From Lepraria neglecta (lineage: Eukaryota; Ascomycota; Lecanoromycetes; Lecanorales; Stereocaulaceae): a DNA stretch of 64,000 bases. The notes beneath the pieces were generated by a model. The model ran no database searches, had not been told where the DNA came from, and was given only the letters and a program-made list of their open reading frames with translations. The stretch is from contig CM065648.1 in assembly GCA_033220425.1 (NCBI GenBank), positions 682,001 through 746,000 on the forward strand, read 5' to 3'. Numbering within the stretch: the stretch's first letter is position 1; the number at the start of each line of letters is the position of its first letter. Shown one piece after another: positions 33,301 to 45,024 of this stretch. Made by a program: the position numbers and the translations under genes.

Positions 33301-36300
33301 GACTCGATGGACGTATCGAAGGATGATATTTCGGAGTGAGTTGTTCCATTTCACTTGAGCGTTGTGTACAATGAAGCGATTACTGAAGTCGTTGAGAGAC
33401 CCAGGTTCCAGAGGCGCCGATTCCAACGTTCTAGCGTGAGCTTCGGCTTCTTCGTCATCCGAGTAGTCGTCTTTCATGTCATATCCAGCGGTATCGCCAG
33501 CCGCCGAGACCCAAGGTCTGCCTTCATCAATTGCTCGGTTCAGTCGCTCAAGCAGTCTCCGGAGGAACCTTTTCTTGCTCTGGAGTCTCCTACCCTGTTC
33601 ACTCAGCATCTCGTAACGATCTTTTAGACTTGAGTCTCGGTTTGAATCACGAACAACACGAAGCTCTTGCTCCCCTAGAGTCCTCTCATGCATTTGCAGC
33701 TGTTCGTCAAGTTTCGTAAGACGTTCCCCGATCAGCTGACATTGGACCTTTCGCGGGTCATTGTCTTGTGACATGACACAGAAATGGGTTGGCTCGTCAC
33801 CAAAAGGACTGCTTTTGCTAATATTTTCCGATGAAGCACCTTGGTGGTCAGTTTGCCGAAAATAAGTGAAATGCGGGGCGAACGCTAATGGCAAGATCTT
33901 GGTCTCTGGGTTCGTTTCTGCTGGCAGGATCCAATCGATTTCCACGAAGTCATCCATGTCAATCCACGTAAAGTCATTGTCCGGTATGGTAAAACGCGAT
34001 ATATCAGCGGATGGAGCCACCTGTTGGTAAGACGCTAAGTCCTCCGCCGTGGCACGCTTAACATCGTCAGCGTTGGTACCAGCAATGCTAGCAGACACAG
34101 CTCTGATGTCTGCTGATATAAAATCGAGCTGTGCCTGGTTGATCCTCATGCCACTTGTCTTCATTTGCTTAGCTCTGCCTTTTCCTTGAGTCGCAAATTC
34201 CTCACGCCGCTGGTGCAGATCCAACATGAAGCTGTCCAGTCTGAGCTTCAGCCCAGTCGCAGAAACGAGATCCTCAGAATAGTCTTCGACATCCTTGTGT
34301 TTGTATATGTGGGCAATAAAGAGGGGCGACAAGAGGAGGTTATATTTGATTGTTGCAAGGTGACGCCCAAACTTCTTGCTAGACTTTTCAATCCCTGGGA
34401 AGAGTTTCCCTTGTCGGATTGGTAAGGACATGACTCCTGAGAACAACGACCACCAGTCGAAGAAATGGGTGAAAAATCGAGGTGTCATGTGAACTGCGTT
34501 ATAGCTCATCGATGGCTTGACATTCTTAGTCGTCCAGTCTCGGTCAAGTGGCGCAACAACGGCGACAGATAAATGGATATGATTGCTCCGAAACCCTCTG
34601 AAAGCATCGTACACCTGTAACATGGTTAGTAAAACGAAAGCGCTCATCTTAGAATGCTCGTACTTGTCCTGGGGGAGCTTTTGCATGCTCCGGAGTTCTC
34701 AATGTGACATCATAGTGTGGTGTGAATTCAAATGATCGTCCTCCCTGTTCAAGGTCGCGCTCAAAGACTAGGCCTGCAAGCCATCGTACGTTGCCTGAAA
34801 GCTTCATGATCACCTTTTTGAACATGGTGGTGTTCCTCTTGCTGCTTGTGCTCGATGATTCACCATCTCGGCCAAATACAGTACTATTTTCTCGAGCCTG
34901 GTGGCTATAATCTGGGATGGCCAACACGTAATCGTCGCTGTCGACAGTCATAAACTTTTTAGGATCGTCGCCCTGATGGATGCCCCAGCGCACGTTGTTA
35001 CGCCAGCACATGACGAATCCTGCACCATTACCGGTCACAATGTAGGGATCGCGCGCACCTTGAAAACTTGTCAGCATTGATACAATGAAAAGGCTGACTG
35101 ACATACCTTTAAGCTGGAGGCGAACGTCTCCATCGCCTTTCCAGACAACATTGACATGCGAGTGGGCGCTGAGACGGATCTTATCCCAGAAGCCCGTCCG
35201 ATCTGAAGGATCAACTTGGGGCTTCGTAAAGGTTTCTATGACCATCATCATATCCTGTATTGCAGGCTGATAAGAAGTACCCCAGGTAATACTGGTGGGT
35301 GCGCTCGTATTGATAGCAATTTCGACGTCGGAGTAGGTTTTAACGGGGGAAACCGTCCTACGAATGTCGATAGCAAAGCCGCTGGCATTCTCTGAATCCG
35401 CAAACTTGTCCGGAGGAACAACCTCGACCTTGACCTGCTTCGTCGAAACATCGCCTCTGTATTCTTCGGCTACTACGAAGTCCGTCTTCAAAGACCAGCT
35501 CGGGAGGCGTGGCGACTGGCCCGGCTTGATCGCTGGCACATGAAGCAATGGCAGAGGGTAATCTCGCAGGGTGACACGAGCTTCACCCATGTCAATCTGG
35601 ACGTTCAGGGGGATGAGCAAAGAATATTCCATGTCATGCGGTATTCCCTTCCCAACTCTATGAAGAAATTGCGGATAGTCTTTGATCGGGAAGGACGGCT
35701 TGTCGACCACGATATGAAGGTCACTAATCAGCATGGACATCAGACCCGGTCGTTCAGGCATAGCGAGTATCCGCTCACTTCCATCTTCAGCATCTGGAAC
35801 CTCGTCATAGCCCCAAAAAATTCCACGAATCTTTCGCATTCCCACATTTTGAATGCGGTAGGCTCCATCAATTCGTTTTCTCCAGCTTTGAGCGTTATGC
35901 TTGTGGAGTCGATCCCGTGCTTGGTCAATTGTAATCTTGGCTTCTGCTGTGAGCTTGCATTTGCCATCGGGGTCGTACCGCATCCGACGTTGAGGACCGC
36001 TGGGAGGCGATTCAGAATGATGGCGGGAATGGGACCCAACGCTTGTACTTCGACCTCGGCTTTCCTGGGGGAGTGATTGCTTGCTTCTGCCACGCTGTTG
36101 TTGAGGGCGGGGCTGTGCACGGTATCGAGATGAAGCCCGAGTGTGATCACGACTTTCGATGTTCTTGCGTTTGGCTTCGAAGGCTTCTTCCCGTGCGATA
36201 CGTTGCTTTTGTTCCATCAATCCAATGCGATAGATCGTCCCAAGTCTCCAGTCAAAGGGCCCGTCTTCAATGTCAAAAAGTAGTGCTTTGCTTCGAATAG

Positions 36301-39300
36301 ATATTCTGGGCACTATCTTTGGCTCCTCGGGTCTCTTTTTGAGAATATACTCGTTGGTCCTAGTCTTGAAGCGATGATTCATTTGCTCAGTAGCTTTCAT
36401 GGTGTTCACGAAATTGTCCATGATTTTATGCAGTACCAGCTGGTGCGGGATGGCAATTCTGATGAAGTCCGTTACGACATCTATGGATTTCTCTTGATAA
36501 ATAGTACCTCCTCGCTTCCTACGATTTTCTCGAAGGTCGACTCGCAGAGTCTTGATGCTGACGATCCTAGCCCATGCAGAAGATATTTGGGGGGCTTCTG
36601 CGTAAAGGCGCACAAGTCCTGATTTCATGAAAGGTGTTGCCCATCTATGTCGGCCAGCTTCCATGCGGTAAATTTGGAGCATCATCGGAGGATCGGCAGG
36701 CATTCTTGCTTTAATTTGTAGCACCTCCACTTTTACGTCAATTGTGACAAGCTCTTGTTGGGGTCTTCGATGCGAGAGACTTGGAGAGGCAGACTGTTCA
36801 GAGCCCCTACGTACGTCAGAATTATCAGTTAGTATGCCAGACGGCTTTTTGTCGCTAGCGAAAGCTTTCCGAAGGACTGTGGTCGCCACACCCATCGCGT
36901 AGTAGCGATATAACGAGTACTGCACATATAAGGCCTTCGTGTGCGAGTTAACGTGGAAGATGGGCCCTTGGTTGTCGCTTGATGTGCTGAACGCGACCTC
37001 GAACCGCGGAAGGGAAACAAATGATTCTGGTTCAACTGAATCAACGCCCTCGACAACAAATCCCTCGAAGCCGCGGACATGCACTGCTAAGCGTCTGCCA
37101 TCTGTGGAGATTGGCATCGCCTCGTCGGTACCTGGTGGTGGCGTTACCTTGATCGCTGGCTCGTCCGGCATTGCCGATTTGTTAATCCCAGGACGTCTTG
37201 ATGGTGGCCTTTCGTCGGGTGCACTTCTTTGGATCTTGTATTCAGCAGTCCAAGATTCAAGTTGCAAGGCGACACCGCGCGTATCGTTGGATACGTCGGC
37301 ATCTACGCCAGCTACCTCAACCGCGAAATTGGAACCTCGAAGGGAGAACTGTACTAGCCACGGCGGTAGAGGCCGTAGAAAATCCGTGTTCCTGGTATGT
37401 GTGGTGCCAATCGTCGTATCAGTGTCCCGCGCCTTGCTCAATTGCTGAACTATCTGGCGTACACCAGCACTAATCTCTGCCCGTACCATGTGGATCGAGA
37501 ATGTTTGAAGGTTCCCTGTTGCAACGACCGTCACTTCTGGCGAAGCGTTTAGTTGCACCTTGAGCTCGATAGCTTCAGTGATCAGGAGATCGTAACGTTC
37601 CGCGGACGCCGTGTGGTAATAAAGTTCGTTCGAGGCGATTCGCAAATTCGAGGTAAGCGAATAATGCAGCTCTCCAACTGTAGAATGGGACGATTCTACA
37701 TCTAACGATATCGAAGAGATGGACAGGATCAACAGGTCGTATTCATCTGTGCCCTTGAGCTTGGGATCAGCCGGAGGGAGCACAACTCTAATCACAGGCT
37801 CATGCACAGAGAGCTTGATATTTGCCTTGGGCAGGAGTCTTGACATCAGATGGTGAGGGCGGCTTTGTGCTGTTGACGAATTGTTCGACTGGTCAAGACG
37901 TCTATGGATGAGCGCAAGCACCAGCGGCATGTGTTTGGGACTGACATCAATCGAAGGGGAGGTCACGACCAAATTTGCGAAGAGAATATTTGCGTTGCGC
38001 TCGGCTGCGTTTCCGTCTTCAGAGAAAGCCACGGTCTTCGAGGGCAGAGTCGTCTTCACTGTTGTGGTCGCCATAGGCACGTACAGAATTCGTTTCCGTT
38101 TTCCTTGACCATCATCGAGACTTACAGCGATAGAGATCGCGGCTAGCAAGGCCTGGTGAGCGATGTCTTTGGACGAGAAGTACATGCGGTGCGCAGGGCT
38201 CTTCGGGTCAAGGCGGTGCATATCGATGCCGAATTCGTTCATGGCGATGTTGAGGTACATAGGAGATCCCGCTGGTTGGACGGAGTGTACTTCTTTTGTC
38301 ATGCCCACAAAGCTGACCGCCATTTGTATCTCCTGGATGCCTCTTAGAATAGAGCTGACGAATTCTTTGGAGTCAGACACCGTCTGAACTATCTTCGCTT
38401 CTCTACTCCCAGGTCGGTCCAACTCGTCCATAACATCAGTGAAGGATATTTCCTCTTCCTGGGTACTGGTTTGTTCTATCCGTGATGATTTATGATGTTG
38501 CTGGAATTGTTTCGAGCATGCCAAGAGGTCATCGTATGGAATATGGACTCGTCCTAATTTCAGAGCTATGGAAGTGTCTCGGAGGCCCGCACGATCCTTG
38601 TAAAGTAGGCCATGGATATTGAGGGTACATATGTCAACCACTTCCAACGAATCTTTTCCTTCCGGAGTGAACAAGACGCCCTTGACGGTAAACATCCACT
38701 CTGCAGGCCGTTGGTCACCAGCCGGAATCTTCTTATGCTGAAAGAGTCGACCTCTGTCCACAGTCTTGCGTCTAGTATCCACGACCATGCTGAACGTGCC
38801 GACTTGAAAGTAACCAATGTCTTGTATCACTAGACTTGAGTTCATAGCACTGACGTCAACCATTCGCAGCCAATATATCTTTTCATGTAATCGTTTGATC
38901 CTTTCCTTCATCTGGGTCAACTGTTTCCAAGCTTGACTGCGAGAAGATCTTGGGGAAGCATGGCGAAGTATTGGCTTCGGGGAACTAGACGACGCAGATT
39001 GGCTTCCACCTGCACTGTTTGCAGTCGATGTAGACTCTCCATCGTGCTGTTCGCCTTCGACTTTTGCTCCTGCGCCCAGAGCCTTGACATCGACCGTCAC
39101 CTTCAGCTCTGCCAATCGCAAGCTTATCCATGTCGGCTGCGCGAATGTTGGACGATGAAGATGTAGGCCCAAGCCGCGTATGTCTATTCGTATGCCATCT
39201 CTGGGAGTATAAGCAATGCGCCGCAAAGAGAAGTAGCCGATTCTTTGTATGGAGATGCCGGTTGCTATGCGTAGAATGGCAAAGAGGACGAAGGATGCGA

Positions 39301-39352
39301 GGTATAGTAGGAGGACCAATCCCAGGAGAAAGGTTGGGTTGAAGATGCCCAT
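30374..39352 (-). CDS. FMP27: Fmp27/BLTP2 (SABRE/Hobbit) bridge-like lipid transfer protein
   Basis: A very long rod protein that forms a hydrophobic groove for moving phospholipids between the ER and the plasma membrane or other membranes. Four exons, 34664-39352, 30637-34614, 30490-30587 and 30374-30434, join in phase to about 2,941 residues, normal for the family. The N-terminal helix FLLGLVLLLYLASFVLFAIL anchors it in the ER, followed by the family signature SLRRIAYTPRDGIRIDIRGL and LHRPTFAQPTWISL. The middle and C-terminal parts contain PRFFTHFFDWWSLFSGVMSL and SPLFIAHIYKH, typical of the Fmp27 GFWDK and later domains (GFWDKIRLSAHSHVN is present). The C-terminus is Ser-rich, and two small last exons add MRQNFIRRFTNETQKLRRKD and RKKSVQQLGKKILGSL. 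Those exons are easily missed by simple ORF calling. Confidence 0.94.
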
Positions 39353-40268
39353 CGTCTTTCAGCAGCCATAGAGATTAGGACTTGCCGGCATCCTCGGAGG
39401 GTGCGTGGGGCAGAGGTCTATTAAGGTAAATGAATGTAGAGGCCCAGACCTGGCATTTTGTGTATAATGCCAGACTACCTGTGGCTGCTCTACGATGTAC
39501 ATGCAGATGTAACGGCTTTGAGATACTTTATCCAAAGCTTCCGGCGCCGGAGCCGTTAGATAAGGCTGCTGTTGGTCAGCTCCGTAAGATTTACCAATTA
39601 TCTTATCATGCATTTTCCGCTCTTCCATCAACCACTCACATCACTGTGATGGGCGCGATTGGACGGTGATTTATGGCTAATCTGCAGTTTTCGTTGCTCT
39701 CAAATTATAAACCTTGAAGGCCCTCGATGTTCATGTGATTTTCTACAAGTCTAGGCCTTTCACTGCTATTCTATTTCCAAAGGAGGCTGCTCGCGTGCCC
39801 TCGCATGTGCGAGTCCCTACGCTCTTAGCGCACCCAGAGAGGCTGTCAGCTATGGTCAAACCCTTCGAGAAGATCATAGACGTCGCCATTAGGGTGCGAA
39901 GAGAGGACGTTACCACTCAGCAGTCCCTAGATTTTGCCCATGCTGCTGCGCCTCGCCGCCAAGACTTTGACCAACTTCTCCATGGTGGGACAATAACCAT
40001 TCCTAACCTCTCAAAGCTTCAAAGACGCTGCAAGTCCTCGTACTGAAACACTACATTTCCAGAGTTCAATTGTATGACGACAGGCGAGTCTCACCTCGCA
40101 GGGTTTGCACTCCGGCCGACATCCAAAGGTCAGCAGTGCCCCACCTATTTCAGCCTCATCTGCTCTATCTAAATCATCTTCATACTCGCCCTGCTCCTCC
40201 ACCCGATACTACGGTTTTCTTCCGAATCTACTGACCTGTTCCAGCTGTTCCTACCAAACCTTCCCACA
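39353..40268. other. Divergent upstream region of FMP27 and a small membrane protein gene
   Basis: A frame at 39714-40046 lacks a proper start until an ATG at 39852 and has no motif, so it is not called. The rest appears to be promoter and leader DNA. Confidence 0.35.
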
Positions 40269-40529
40269 ATGTCAAACAATCAAGAACCATCGGGCCATTT
40301 CCATGCCGGCCCGGGAACTGCCCATGAGATCGGCGTCATGGTTGCCTTTATGGCTGCGTTCGTCATCATTACACTCGTATACCTAGTAATGTGGAAAGTG
40401 GGCAACAAGCGGGGCGAAGCACAGGAGATGCAACGACGGCAGATGCTGGCAGAGAAGACGAATCCGAGGAACACCAGAGCTATGGATGACAAGTCTGGAG
40501 CTAGACATAGCGTTGCTCCGGGGTATTGA
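40269..40529 (+). CDS. Small hypothetical single-pass membrane protein
   Basis: An 86-residue protein from the ATG at 40269, with a His/Gly-containing N-terminus, one clear membrane helix (IGVMVAFMAAFVIITLVYLV) at about residues 21-42, and a basic, Gln/Arg-rich cytosolic-looking tail (KRGEAQEMQRRQ). The positive-inside rule puts the C-terminus in the cytosol. Length and pattern are like small mitochondrial or ER membrane proteins, but I recognise no family. It is supported by the clean helix and start context (CACAATG), not by homology. Confidence 0.55.
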   Translation: MSNNQEPSGHFHAGPGTAHEIGVMVAFMAAFVIITLVYLVMWKVGNKRGEAQEMQRRQMLAEKTNPRNTRAMDDKSGARHSVAPGY

Positions 40530-40754
40530 ACTCAAGTAGCTTGGAAGAGTGACGGATGAGAATAAGTGGTTACGGCGTTAGGACGGGGGGACAGAGGACG
40601 GCTGGAATGGTTTGGGACTTAGGGAGGGTTCATATCCGTCTGTACCAATTGGTTGCAACATGTGCATTATGGTTCGTCATTCATCCCATGTCTATTACGA
40701 ACGCCACAAACGCCTGCAAATCCCAATGCCGTCGCAAAGCCCCCTCCCTTTATC

Positions 40755-41535
40755 TCATTTCCCGATGGTCAAAAACAACCTGTCTCCCACATCACCCAAT
40801 CCAGGCTTGATCATCCCCTTGTCATTCACCTCGCCATCCAAACCCCCAACCCACACTTCGACCCCCTCACTGCCATTCTCTTCCGCCGCTCTTTTCACAC
40901 CAGCCTCACTGCCTAGCACACTGATCAATACCACCTTCGTGACTCCCCATTCCAAGAGTGTCTGGATAGCAGCACTCGCTGTCCCTCCAGTGGCAATGAC
41001 TGGATCGAGAAGTATGGCGATTTCCGGGATGGGAAAAGGATCGGGATTGACCGATGTCGGACGGTGGTAGGGGAGGTTGTTGTAGTATTCCACAGGTTGG
41101 AGAGTGGTAGGCTCACGGAAGAGACCGAGATGGTGTACGGGTACAGGTTCCGGGAGAAGCATTTGTACAGCTTCAAGCATCCCAAGGCCGGAGCGGAGGA
41201 TGGGGACTACGGCGACATTGGGGGTTGTGGTTTCTGTTGTGTAGGTGTAGTCGAGAGGTGTCTCAGCCTGTACGATGCTCATGTTAGATGCTTGGCAACA
41301 AAGAGTCTAAAAGAAATAGAGAAGTGTGTAATTAGAGGCTCACTGTACCGCTTGGGGAATTCTCTAGGCATGTTGCTAAGGCTTCACAGCCAATTATGAG
41401 AGCGATTTCATTCACCAGGGCTTTCGTCTCTCGAGCGTTTGCATCTTTTGAGCGGAGTTGCGAGAGCTTCGCACGCAAGCATGGATGAGTGGAAACGTGG
41501 ACGTTAGACGGGAGCGATGTGGAAGCCATCGCCAT
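40755..41535 (-). CDS. Uracil phosphoribosyltransferase
   Basis: Converts uracil and PRPP to UMP in pyrimidine salvage, in the cytosol. Two exons, 41344-41535 and 40755-41267, with a 76-nt intron (GTGAGC ... CTAAC ... CAG), give 234 residues. Motifs: NVHVSTHPCLRAKLSQLR at the N-terminus, VVPILRSGLGMLEAV, the PRPP loop ILLDPVIATGGTASAA, and the uracil loop KPGLGDVGDRLFLTIG. By eye it is nearer to bacterial Upp than to yeast Fur1. The ATG at 41535 is in ACCATGG context; the frame stays open to two more ATGs at 41616/41619, which would add 28 residues and possibly a targeting leader. It is divergent from the fluoride exporter, with only 266 bp between starts. Confidence 0.93.
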
Positions 41536-41801
41536 GGTGAATGTTGGAGAAGATGGAGGAGAAGTGAAGACAGTACCTGTAAAGTACCTTTCATTGGTTG
41601 TTACTTTGTTTGGCATCATCCCGCAGGCGGGCTTGGCATTGATAGGTTGACAGTCGATCTCCCGCCTATCAATATGAACATATCGTCATTCACTTTAGCT
41701 GCTAAGAACTGGCGCAGAGACGGTGATGTCTCCTATAAACCTGTTCAACGAGCGCTCATCTTCGGCGCTGGCCCATGTCGGTACTGTTTTGAGCATCCGC
41801 C

Positions 41802-43502
41802 ATGACACCAGGCAAAGGGAGCAATAACCCTCAAGACGACCAGGAGTCCGACGCAGGAGCTGTACAGCCTCTAGGCGAGCTTCCAGAGAGCCGAAAAGCG
41901 CGTCTTTGGTTGGGCTACTCTGAAGATAATCTACGCAACAGACAGAGCGAGGCACGTCTATCGCAAGCTCAGAGGGAGAAGGATTTGCCAACGCCAAACG
42001 ATCGGGCCAACGGAGAACAGAATTCAGGAGGGCGTCGGCCTCAATTCAACTCGATAAAGTCGCGTCTAGCACCAAACAACAGGGACGATGGCGATGAGGA
42101 CTACACTATCCCTAATGATTACAGTAATCTCGATGAGCTAGCAGCACCGTCTCCGGTTGCAAGTCCGGTGAAAGAGCGCAAGCAAGGTTATTTGGAGGAC
42201 CGCAAGAGATCCGATGCGGTAGAGGACAACCTTGATGAGCTAGCAGTACCATCTCCAATTGCGAGTCCCCAGAAAGAGAGGGAACAAGAGTATCTTGAGG
42301 ATCGCACCTCTGGATCTCCTTCATCTGATGAGAAAGGGAAGCAAGAGATTCTTCCACGGCGGCAGCGAGCCTCCAAGCTTACGACTGAAACCTATACTAT
42401 ATCCTACCTCATTTTCTTTTCCATTCTTGGCACCCTTGCCCGCCTCGGACTACAAGCCCTTACATTCTACCCTGGCGCTCCGGTGCAGACGGGCTTGCTA
42501 TGGGCCAATGTTGGTGGCAGCCTGATTATGGGCTTTCTGTCTGAAGATCGGAAACTCTTTCGCGAGGAATGGGGCTCCAACTCTTCCCAGCGCCTAAAAG
42601 CCAACGACGAAGAAAAAGGCAAACGTCTCCAACACAGTCCCTCAGCGGACAAGAGACATACGGCTGTCAAGAAGACCTTGCCACTATACATCGGACTGGC
42701 TACTGGCTTCTGTGGCTCCTTTACCTCGTTCTCTTCCTTCATGCGTGATGCCTTCTTCACTCTATCGAACGCTTTGAAGGTACCAATCTCTCATCCTTCT
42801 AGCGCGCCCATATCAGAAACGATCAACGTCCACCGCAACCCTGGCTATAGTTTTCTAGCAGTACTTGCGGTGCTCATCACAACAGTGGGCCTCAGTCTAA
42901 TGGCCCTCCAGCTTGGGGCACATACCGCGTTATTTCTTGAATCATTCACACCATCTATTCCGTTCCTCTTTACTCGCAAAGTAGTTGACCGCTCGTTCGT
43001 TTTCGTTGGTTGGGGCTGCTGGCTTGCTGCGATATTCATGGCCATATTTCCACCCGATAGACCTGGCGGACCTGTGGACGATGCATCTTCGAGTCAAGAA
43101 ACATGGCGCAGTCAGGCTCTTTTCGCATTAGTGTTTGCTCCACCAGGGTGCCTTCTACGCTTCTACGCCTCCCTGCATCTAAACGGCAGAATCAAGGCTT
43201 TTCCTCTAGGCACATTTGCGGTGAACATCTTCGGCACAGCTATGGAAGCCATGTTCCTTGATCTACAGCGTGTCCCAATTGGGGGAATGGTAGGGTGTCA
43301 GGTGTTGCAAGGGATGTCAGATGGTTTTTGTGGCTGTCTGACGACTGTCAGTACGTGGGTGGCTGAGCTGACAGGACTGAGGCTCAAGCACGCTTACTTT
43401 TATGGAGTGATGAGTGTGGGGGTTGCATTGAGCTTGATGGTAATCGTCATGGGGAGTTTACAGTGGACGAATGGTTTCAAGAACCCTTTGTGTATAGCTT
43501 AA
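41802..43502 (+). CDS. FEX1: Fluoride export protein (FEX, two CrcB domains)
   Basis: A plasma-membrane channel that expels fluoride. The single exon encodes 566 residues. The first 195 are cytosolic and disordered, with an internal 34-residue direct repeat starting at NLDELAAPSPVASP and NLDELAVPSPIASP. Two CrcB halves follow, as in eukaryotic FEX proteins. Half one has FFSILGTLARLGLQAL, WANVGGSLIMGFL and the pore motif GLATGFCGSFTSFSSFMRDA. Half two has LFALVFAPPGCLLRF, GTFAVNIFGTAMEA and GMSDGFCGCLTTVSTWVAEL. A linking helix lies between. Conserved Asn, Phe and Ser/Thr residues of the pore are present in both halves. The first ATG is used. No riboswitch is expected or seen in a fungus. Confidence 0.95.
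   Translation: MTPGKGSNNPQDDQESDAGAVQPLGELPESRKARLWLGYSEDNLRNRQSEARLSQAQREKDLPTPNDRANGEQNSGGRRPQFNSIKSRLAPNNRDDGDEDYTIPNDYSNLDELAAPSPVASPVKERKQGYLEDRKRSDAVEDNLDELAVPSPIASPQKEREQEYLEDRTSGSPSSDEKGKQEILPRRQRASKLTTETYTISYLIFFSILGTLARLGLQALTFYPGAPVQTGLLWANVGGSLIMGFLSEDRKLFREEWGSNSSQRLKANDEEKGKRLQHSPSADKRHTAVKKTLPLYIGLATGFCGSFTSFSSFMRDAFFTLSNALKVPISHPSSAPISETINVHRNPGYSFLAVLAVLITTVGLSLMALQLGAHTALFLESFTPSIPFLFTRKVVDRSFVFVGWGCWLAAIFMAIFPPDRPGGPVDDASSSQETWRSQALFALVFAPPGCLLRFYASLHLNGRIKAFPLGTFAVNIFGTAMEAMFLDLQRVPIGGMVGCQVLQGMSDGFCGCLTTVSTWVAELTGLRLKHAYFYGVMSVGVALSLMVIVMGSLQWTNGFKNPLCIA
42126..42315 (+). repeat. Direct repeat in the FEX N-terminal tail
   Basis: Two diverged copies with a 102-nt (34-codon) period start at 42126 and 42228. 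Each encodes an N-L-D-E-L-A-x-P-S-P-x-A-S-P core and ends in YLEDR. The period being a whole number of codons keeps the frame. Confidence 0.8.
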
Positions 43503-43849
43503 GCCTGACCATAATTGGACTAGGGATTTATATACAATAAACACTGATCAAAGCACTGCCTTGGCCCGCCATCTAGGAGTGAAGATGGCAATAATCATCT
43601 TGTGACTCCTATTCCATCTTCCAATCGAAGCTGGGCTTTGGAGGTCCTCGTCATGACGTGGAGGCGAAAAGGTTTGCTGCGGCCCCACTCATGCAGACCT
43701 GCTTCACTCTGCACCCAAGTTCCCGGATTAGGCACGTAGGCTTGTGACCTATAAATTACAACACGTCAATCAACAAACCTTGGGGTCGCGCCCTGTCCTG
43801 TCTGTACCTTTCCTCTGCACCTATGATATCGTGAAAGCAGCAATATCTT
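43503..43849. other. Intergenic region between FEX and the GH16 gene
   Basis: 3' flank of FEX and promoter of GH16. No other element seen. Confidence 0.4.
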
Positions 43850-44896
43850 ATGTCTTTCGCCATCATGTTCGTCGCTCCTTTCTTCCTGTCGCTCCTTCTC
43901 GCACAGCTTGTTCATTCGGACTGCGAATGCGGCTACACAGTAAACGCCACCCTCTACACAGACTTAATCGAAACAGATTTCCTCCACTTAGCAAACATCA
44001 CCACCGACACAGACTGGCAGCCACAAAATTATACTGTCACACCTGCGCTTGCGCGTGGTCCATACGGCAAGAATGCGTCACTCACTAATGTTGTGGCAAA
44101 CCCGCTTAAAAGCAAGTATGATTGGGCGGGCGACGGAATCAATGGAGGCGATGCCGGTCTTCAAGTCCTCGTTAGGGGAGGCATCCCAGCAGATGGCTTG
44201 ATTCCAATGGGAGAGCTTGCAACAACCCGGACTGATATGTCATTTGGAACCTTCCGCACAGGCATGAAAGTCACAGGGACGAGAGGCACTTGCGGCGCTT
44301 TCTTCTGGGTAGTTACCCGTATCCTTCCCATTTCCCTTTACTGACAAAAGACGCTGTAGTATTTCAATGACACGCAAGAAATCGACATGGAATTCCTCTC
44401 CGTCGAGCATAATGCCACTTCCAACCCGGTCGACCTCGTTCTGCAATCTGCCGAATCTGAAGAAGCCGGTTTCAATGCCGCCCAAACTGGCACGTTCCAA
44501 GTACATCAACTTCCCTTCGATCCCGCTGGTGCTTTCCACGAATACCGCTTCGATTGGTCACCGGAATCCGTGTCATTCTATGCTGATGGCGTTCTTCTCG
44601 ACACTATGACTCAAGCTGTACCAACCTCGCCAGGCCACATCACGCTTTCGCACTGGAGCACCGGCAATCCGGACTGGAGTGCTGGGCCACCTACCACTGA
44701 CGCGATTCTCACAGTCGAGTATCTTAAAGGCTACTTCAACAGCTCGGACCCAGCTAGACAGCGTGACTGGGCAAAGCGCTGCAAAGACCCTTCGGCAGTC
44801 AATGCAAGGTGCCCTATACCTGAGGTCACAGAGGCGCCGAATGGCAATGTGAGCGCGAAGACGTTCTTTTTAGCATGCAGAAGAACGAGACGGTGA
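43850..44896 (+). CDS. Secreted GH16 family glycosidase, 3' end frameshifted
   Basis: A beta-glucan or related polysaccharide hydrolase/transglycosylase acting at the cell wall or outside. Exons 43850-44308 and 44360-44896 give 331 residues as read. The N-terminus is a signal peptide (MFVAPFFLSLLLAQLVHS). The catalytic motif EIDMEFLS with both acidic residues lies at about 44380, preceded by FGTFRTGMKV and GTCGAFFW and followed by FHEYRFDWSPESVSFYADG and LSHWSTGNPDWS. The frame ends early in ACRRTRR. One base less or more in a T5 run at 44867-44871 would put translation into a frame open to 45024. That frame encodes QKNETVNQTVSGSKTSE and a hydrophobic end typical of a GPI anchor signal. The substrate class cannot be told from sequence alone. 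Confidence 0.88.
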
Positions 44897-45024
44897 ATCA
44901 GACTGTGTCTGGATCCAAGACGAGCGAGGGTGTTTCGATGGAGATCCCGTGGGAGACTCGGACAGCAACAACTGTTGTATTACTACTATTGAGCATTATG
45001 TGGCTTGCTTGCTGGGGGCTTTAG

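Noticed and set aside
39714-40046. 110-codon plus-strand frame between FMP27 and the small membrane gene
   Set aside because: It begins at TTG; the first ATG leaves only 64 residues without motif.
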